From Chrysomallon squamiferum (taxonomy: Eukaryota; Mollusca; Gastropoda; Neomphalida; Peltospiridae), in NCBI GenBank assembly GCA_012295275.1, contig CM022672.1:31372394-31402393 (forward strand): DNA of 30,000 bases. The letters run 5' to 3'. This document shows positions 11,313 to 17,358 of this stretch, piece after piece (within the stretch, counting starts at the first letter, position 1; every line of letters starts with the position of its first letter). The notes below the pieces were generated by a model that saw nothing but the letters and a program-made list of their open reading frames with translations, did not search any database and was not told the origin of the DNA. The position numbers and the translations under genes are program-made.

Positions 11313-14300
11313 CCTCCCTCCCTCCCTCCCCAGTGTCTCTTTCAGACTACAAAAATTACACACATCACATCACATGCAGAAACATGTTACAAAACACTGG
11401 GTTATTAACTCGCGCTACTCACTGTTCAAACTATTTCAGTGGATTCCCTGCTTGTGAAGCCACACCCAGCATTTAAAGGCAGAATGAACACATCCTACCA
11501 AAGCCATTGGAAGATGAAAGGCAAAACACTGGACGTTGGTCATCGTGGAATGGGCATGTCCTACAAACAGTAAGAATACTTGTCATTTTCCTCATTGTAT
11601 TTAGTAAATGTCCTGATTATTATGTATTTTACTTACTGCTTGAAGCTACAGGTACATACTATTACATAGGTAAATGTCCTGATTATTATGTATTTTACTT
11701 ACTGCTTGAAGCTACAGGTACATACTGTTACATACGTAAATGTCCTGATTATCATGTATTTTACTTACTGCTTGAAGCTACAGGTACATACTATTACATG
11801 GGTAAATGTCCTGATTATCATGTATTTTACTTACTGCTTGAAGCTACAGGTACATACTATTACATGGGTAAATGTCCTGATTATCATGTATTTTACTTAC
11901 TGCTTGAAGCTACAGGTACATACTATTACATGGGTAAATGTCCTGATTATCATGTATTTTACTTACTGCTTGAAGCTACAGGTACATACTATTACATGGG
12001 TAAATGTCCTGATTATCATGTATTTTACTTACTGCTTGAAGCTACAGGTACATACTATTACATGGGTAAATGTCCTGATTATCATGTATTTTACTTACTG
12101 CTTGAAGCTACAGGTACATACTATTACATGGGTAAATGTCCTGATTATCATGTATTTTACTTACTGCTTGAAGCTACAGGTACATACTATTACATACGTA
12201 AATGTCCTGATTATCATGTATTTTACTTTTACAGGTACATACTATTACATGGGTAAATGTCCTGATTATCATGTATTTTACTTACTGCTTTACAGGTACA
12301 TACTATTACATGGGTAAATGTCCTGATTATCATGTATTTTACTTACTTGAATACAGGTACAACTATTACATGGGTAAATGTCCTGATTATCATGTATTTT
12401 ACTTATTGCTTGAAGCTACAGGTACATAGTATTACATAAGTAAATGTCCTGATTATCATGTATTTTACTTATTGCTTGAAGCTACAGGTACATACTATTA
12501 CATACGTAAATGTCCTGATTATCATGTATTTTACTTACTGCTTGAAGCTACAGGTACATACTATTACATACGTAAATGTCCTGATTATCATGTATTTTGC
12601 TTACTGCTTGAAGCTACAGGTACATACTATTACATACGTAAATGTCCTGATTATCATGTATTTTACTTACTGCTTGAAGCTACAGGTACATACTATTACA
12701 CAGGTAAATGTCCTGATTATCATGTATTTTACTTACTGCTTGAAGCTACAGGTACATACTATTACATACGTAAATGTCCTGATTATCATGTATTTTACTT
12801 ACTGCTTGAAACTACAGGTACATAATATTACACAGGTAAATGTCCTGATTATCATGTATTTTACTTACTGCTTGAAACTACAGGTACATAATATTACACA
12901 GGTAAATGTCCTGATTATTATGTATTTTACTTACTGCTTGAAGCTATAGGTACATACTATTACATAGGCTTTCAGCTGTAACAAATTATGGGTTATAATC
13001 ACTGTTTACATTTGTACCCAGGTTCATTTCAGTGGGGAGAGCATTTCTTAAACGATTAGAGAGAAACTTTCCTTTATTTTGGTAGTGAAATAAAATTTTG
13101 CCTGTAAAAGATGCTGTTGCTTGATAGTACATTCTCAGTGATACCTTTTTAATACTAATATTTTATAAAGTTTCATATCTTCAATGACCCCTGTATGTGT
13201 GTATGTATGACACAACTTCAAATGGCAAATATTTGTTTGTTTAAATAAAATGCACTGGACAGTAGTTTTCATGCAGATTTCATGTGTGAAATCTAACTGA
13301 TAAATTGTAAATCATTCTTGAAATTTATCTTTCAAATTATAAGCAGTCCTTGCATATATTAAAATAAAAAAAATTGTTAACACAAGTATTTAACTTTCTG
13401 TAAAAATCATTCCAAATAATGGAAATTATTTTAAAATTTTTAATATCTGAATATTCTTCTTCTTTTCCTTTCCCTATTTTTTTTTAATTTTTTTTTTTTT
13501 TTTTTTTTGCATATTTAATTACTGAAAAATAAAATTTCCAATGTTGCTCTAATTACAAGATTTTTATTCCTATGGTGAATTAGTTTCAGATGTTGAAATT
13601 ATGTGTTTTATTTTACAATGATGTTTCTGTTTTTTCTATAGATGTGTTAATTAATAATTTAATGCTATCTAGTATCTCAGTACCTTGCTAGTAAAACAAA
13701 AACATAATTTAGCTTTGTTTGTTCTTCACTGCCTGTATAATTGTTTTGTTGTTTTTAGCATAGCACTTGTACAAGAAAATACACTGGCATCATTTTCGGC
13801 TGCAGCAAACCATGTATGTATTTTAGCACTTAAATAAAATTAATGTTCAGAATGTGTTCAGATTTATTTAGTAACTGTCAGTAAGGCTATAAAGACTGAG
13901 GCAGTCTCAGTGCAGTCTATCAGTAATCATACAGTGTGCAATGATAGAATTCTTTATTTAGTTCAGTTGTCTTGTTTAATACATAAATGTTAAAGTGGAT
14001 ATGGCAGTGTAGTATAGTACTGTATAATACTAACTTACAAGGCCATCTGAAAATGTTTCTAGCTATCCTGAGCCTCAGTATATCAAAGGTTAGTACTGTC
14101 TAAAAAAAAAAAAAAAAAAAAAAAAAATGTTTAATGGACTCTGTTTAAACCAGCATTTGTTTTCTGCCTAATGTGGACACTGTCTACCTCAGAATCCAGG
14201 TGGAAGCTTGAGCCAAAACAACAGTGTATTTAGTCATTAGCCACAAATTTTCAAGTACAGTCTACTTTTTGTCACTGCTTTAAAAGCTGGCACCAAATTT

Positions 14301-17300
14301 CCGTATGTGAGAATTCATAGTCAGGTAAAATAATCACGTTTCTTTAAAGGATTAGTTAAAAACAATGATTCCCTACTAGTAATTACAATGTGCAGATACA
14401 CGTCAAAAGGATTATTATTAATTTATGTGGTCTATACGTATTTTACTCAAACTATTTTAATAAAAAGTAGCAAACAAGAGCTTGTTTGTGCTGTCTTATT
14501 GAATTTGTAATGCTAAAGTGATCTTAAATAACGGAAGATAATTACAGACTGAAGTAAAATTAGTAGAGTATAAACGTGAGTATAAATAAAACTGTTTAGC
14601 TTATTCAGGAATACAGTTGTGTCAATTATTGGCAGAGACACATTTTAACTGAAACAAAGTAAGAAACAGCTGATAGATCTGAAATTCTTGATTCTAACAG
14701 CAGGCATGATTGAAAAACCTGCTTAATTACGTCTAATTTTCTGTGGCTGTTTACAGCAGTGATGGACAAATTTTAAATGGGCAGGAACAATAACTCTGGG
14801 TGAAATAAAATGAAAATGTTTCTAAATAAACCAGTATTTTTCTCAAACAAACACAGTTTAAACAGAGTCCAATGTAAATTACAAACTGAGCTAACCGAAA
14901 TTGCTTCACATAACAACTTCATGGTCAAAATGAAATAAAACTAATGTTTAATAATAATAATAATTTACAAAACAGTTCTTCACTTTCTTTTCAATTTATC
15001 GGACACGTGCTTCTAGTTCATTATTTAAAAAAAAAAAAATCATGGATATTATTTAAAAGACATAAATTGATTGCAGGGCGCCGATATGGTTGAGTTTGAT
15101 GTGATGTTAACAAAGGACCACATGCCAGTTGTCTACCATGACTATGCCGTCTGCCTTTCCTACAAGAAGGTAAATTGGATGGCAAATAAAATTAATGTTA
15201 AAAATTACCCTTTTTAAATGTTAAAAAAAAAATTAACGGAAAGTTTAATATTTTTCTAGATTCATGTTTACTTTGAATCAACAGCACTTTTCATTTATTA
15301 ATTTTTTTTTTTATCAGATAAATTTTGCATTCCTGTAAAATATATTGAATAATGGTAGATAAAATAATTATTCATTAAAAATTTTGCATTCATATAAAAT
15401 ATACTGAATAATGGTAGATAAAATAATTATTCATTAAAAATTAAATAATTTAAGTGTTAAGAATTGAGATATTTTTCAGTTTTATTTTTATTGTTATTAC
15501 TAACATATTTTTTTTTTTTCTCTCTCTAAACAGAGAGCTGAAGAGGAGGCTGAATTATTTACAATTCCAATAAAAGATCTTACTCTGGAAAATCTTCATT
15601 CAATGAAGGTAAAACTGTTTGGAATTACTATAAACTGCAGTACTTATACCTTTTTTTAATCTGATAAACCTTAACTGCCAGACTTCAAGAAAATAGTCTG
15701 CATAATGTATTACATGTTAAATTTTACTTCTGTTCCTTTTTTTTATACCATCCAATCTTAATAACAAAAAATATTGACAACAAAATCCAAATTTAATTTT
15801 TATTGGTAACATACCATTTTTTTTTATTGTTCATGGCATTTAATTTCCATCTAAACTTTGATTTAAAAATTAACCTTTCAGTCTGATTGGTTCATCTTTT
15901 TGAAATTGTTGTTTATTTGCCAGAGATAACCAACCCTAGCCAATGCCAGAAAAACTTTTTTATTTTTAATTTTCAGTATTGACAAGGGCAACATATATAT
16001 AGAATGTTGACTGTCTTTGGATCACTGAACATGTACAAAAATGTTCAATAACAGAAATGTATAATCAGGCAAGGTTGAAAACTCCACATTTCTTGTCTGA
16101 TTTTTTCTGGTTGTTGTCCATTTGTTATTATATACATTCGTGACTTAAAAAATAAAAATATATTTGGCAAGAACCGTAACTCTGTATCACGTTTTTATTT
16201 CAGTTATCCCACATGGGGTCTCATGTAGGTAAGTTGGTTGCTTTTCATCACAAGTCTTTCTCTGCATCTTTTTAACAAGATTAAAAACATTCTCAGAAAA
16301 TTATGTCTTGATGTCTCAAAAACACTACAGATGTTCTTAAAATAATATATATTTTTTTTTTTTTATTTGCTGCTGTTGTCGTGTACTGTAATATTTTTCT
16401 CTGAGTTGGTTGAAAATTGTTTTAAAATGTCGCAGATCTGAGGGAACTGGGTGATTCCGATGAAACGAAGCCGTTTCCTACCTTGAAACAAGTTCTCGAA
16501 AATGTTGATAGTCGTCTTGATTTTAACCTTGAGGTCAAACATCCACTTATTGGAGAAGTAAGTTGATAATTATTTACACAGGGTGCATGTAATTGTAAGT
16601 GTGCTGCAGTTGTGTATTTGTTGTTCCGCAAATACAATCAAATGATAGTACCTCTGTCAGAAAGTGTCTTGAAGTTTTGATTGGTCATTTTGATTATGAT
16701 TATTTTGTAAATAATTTTTTGTATTTTTAAAAGTCATTTGTAATTTACACTGGACATTCTTTCCTGGGGTGCCTGCAGTTATGTCTGTTACTGTTGATTA
16801 CAAACAGTGAGTATTTAGATATTTGTAAAAATAAAATGTTGAAAAAGTTGTAGTTTTAAAGTAACAAAGTGATAAAAATACAATTTAATATTGGCAGATG
16901 GAGTATAATGTTATATAGACAGCAGGACAGTTCTCCAACAAGTTTCTCAAGGAAGCTCAGTACATACAGACTGTGCTAAATGGCTAATTTTACTAAATAA
17001 TGGAGGACTTTAGAAGGTCCCATTATTTATATAACAGCTGGCTAGTATTACTACTAACAATATCAAGAGAAGATAAAACTGGTGAAATGTAGAATTACAC
17101 TTTTTTTTTTTTTTTTTTTTTTACTGTTTTCTAGGATGATGCTTCAGAGCAGGAACTTTATTTTGATCACAATTTTCAAGTCGACCGAATTCTTGACATT
17201 ATTTTTGAATGTGCTGGATCTAGACAGATAGTCTTCTCCAGCTTTGATCCTGACACCTGCATTATGTAAGATGATAGATTAAACACCTGTACTATCAGCC

Positions 17301-17302
17301 TG

Positions 17303-17358
<56 letters not shown>

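Noticed and set aside
11507-12949. Long plus-strand open frames of 249, 209, 163 and 117 codons
   Set aside because: They are translations of the 66-bp tandem repeat, whose period is divisible by three and lacks stops. The frames differ from the exon 7 frame, which hits TAA immediately after the donor.
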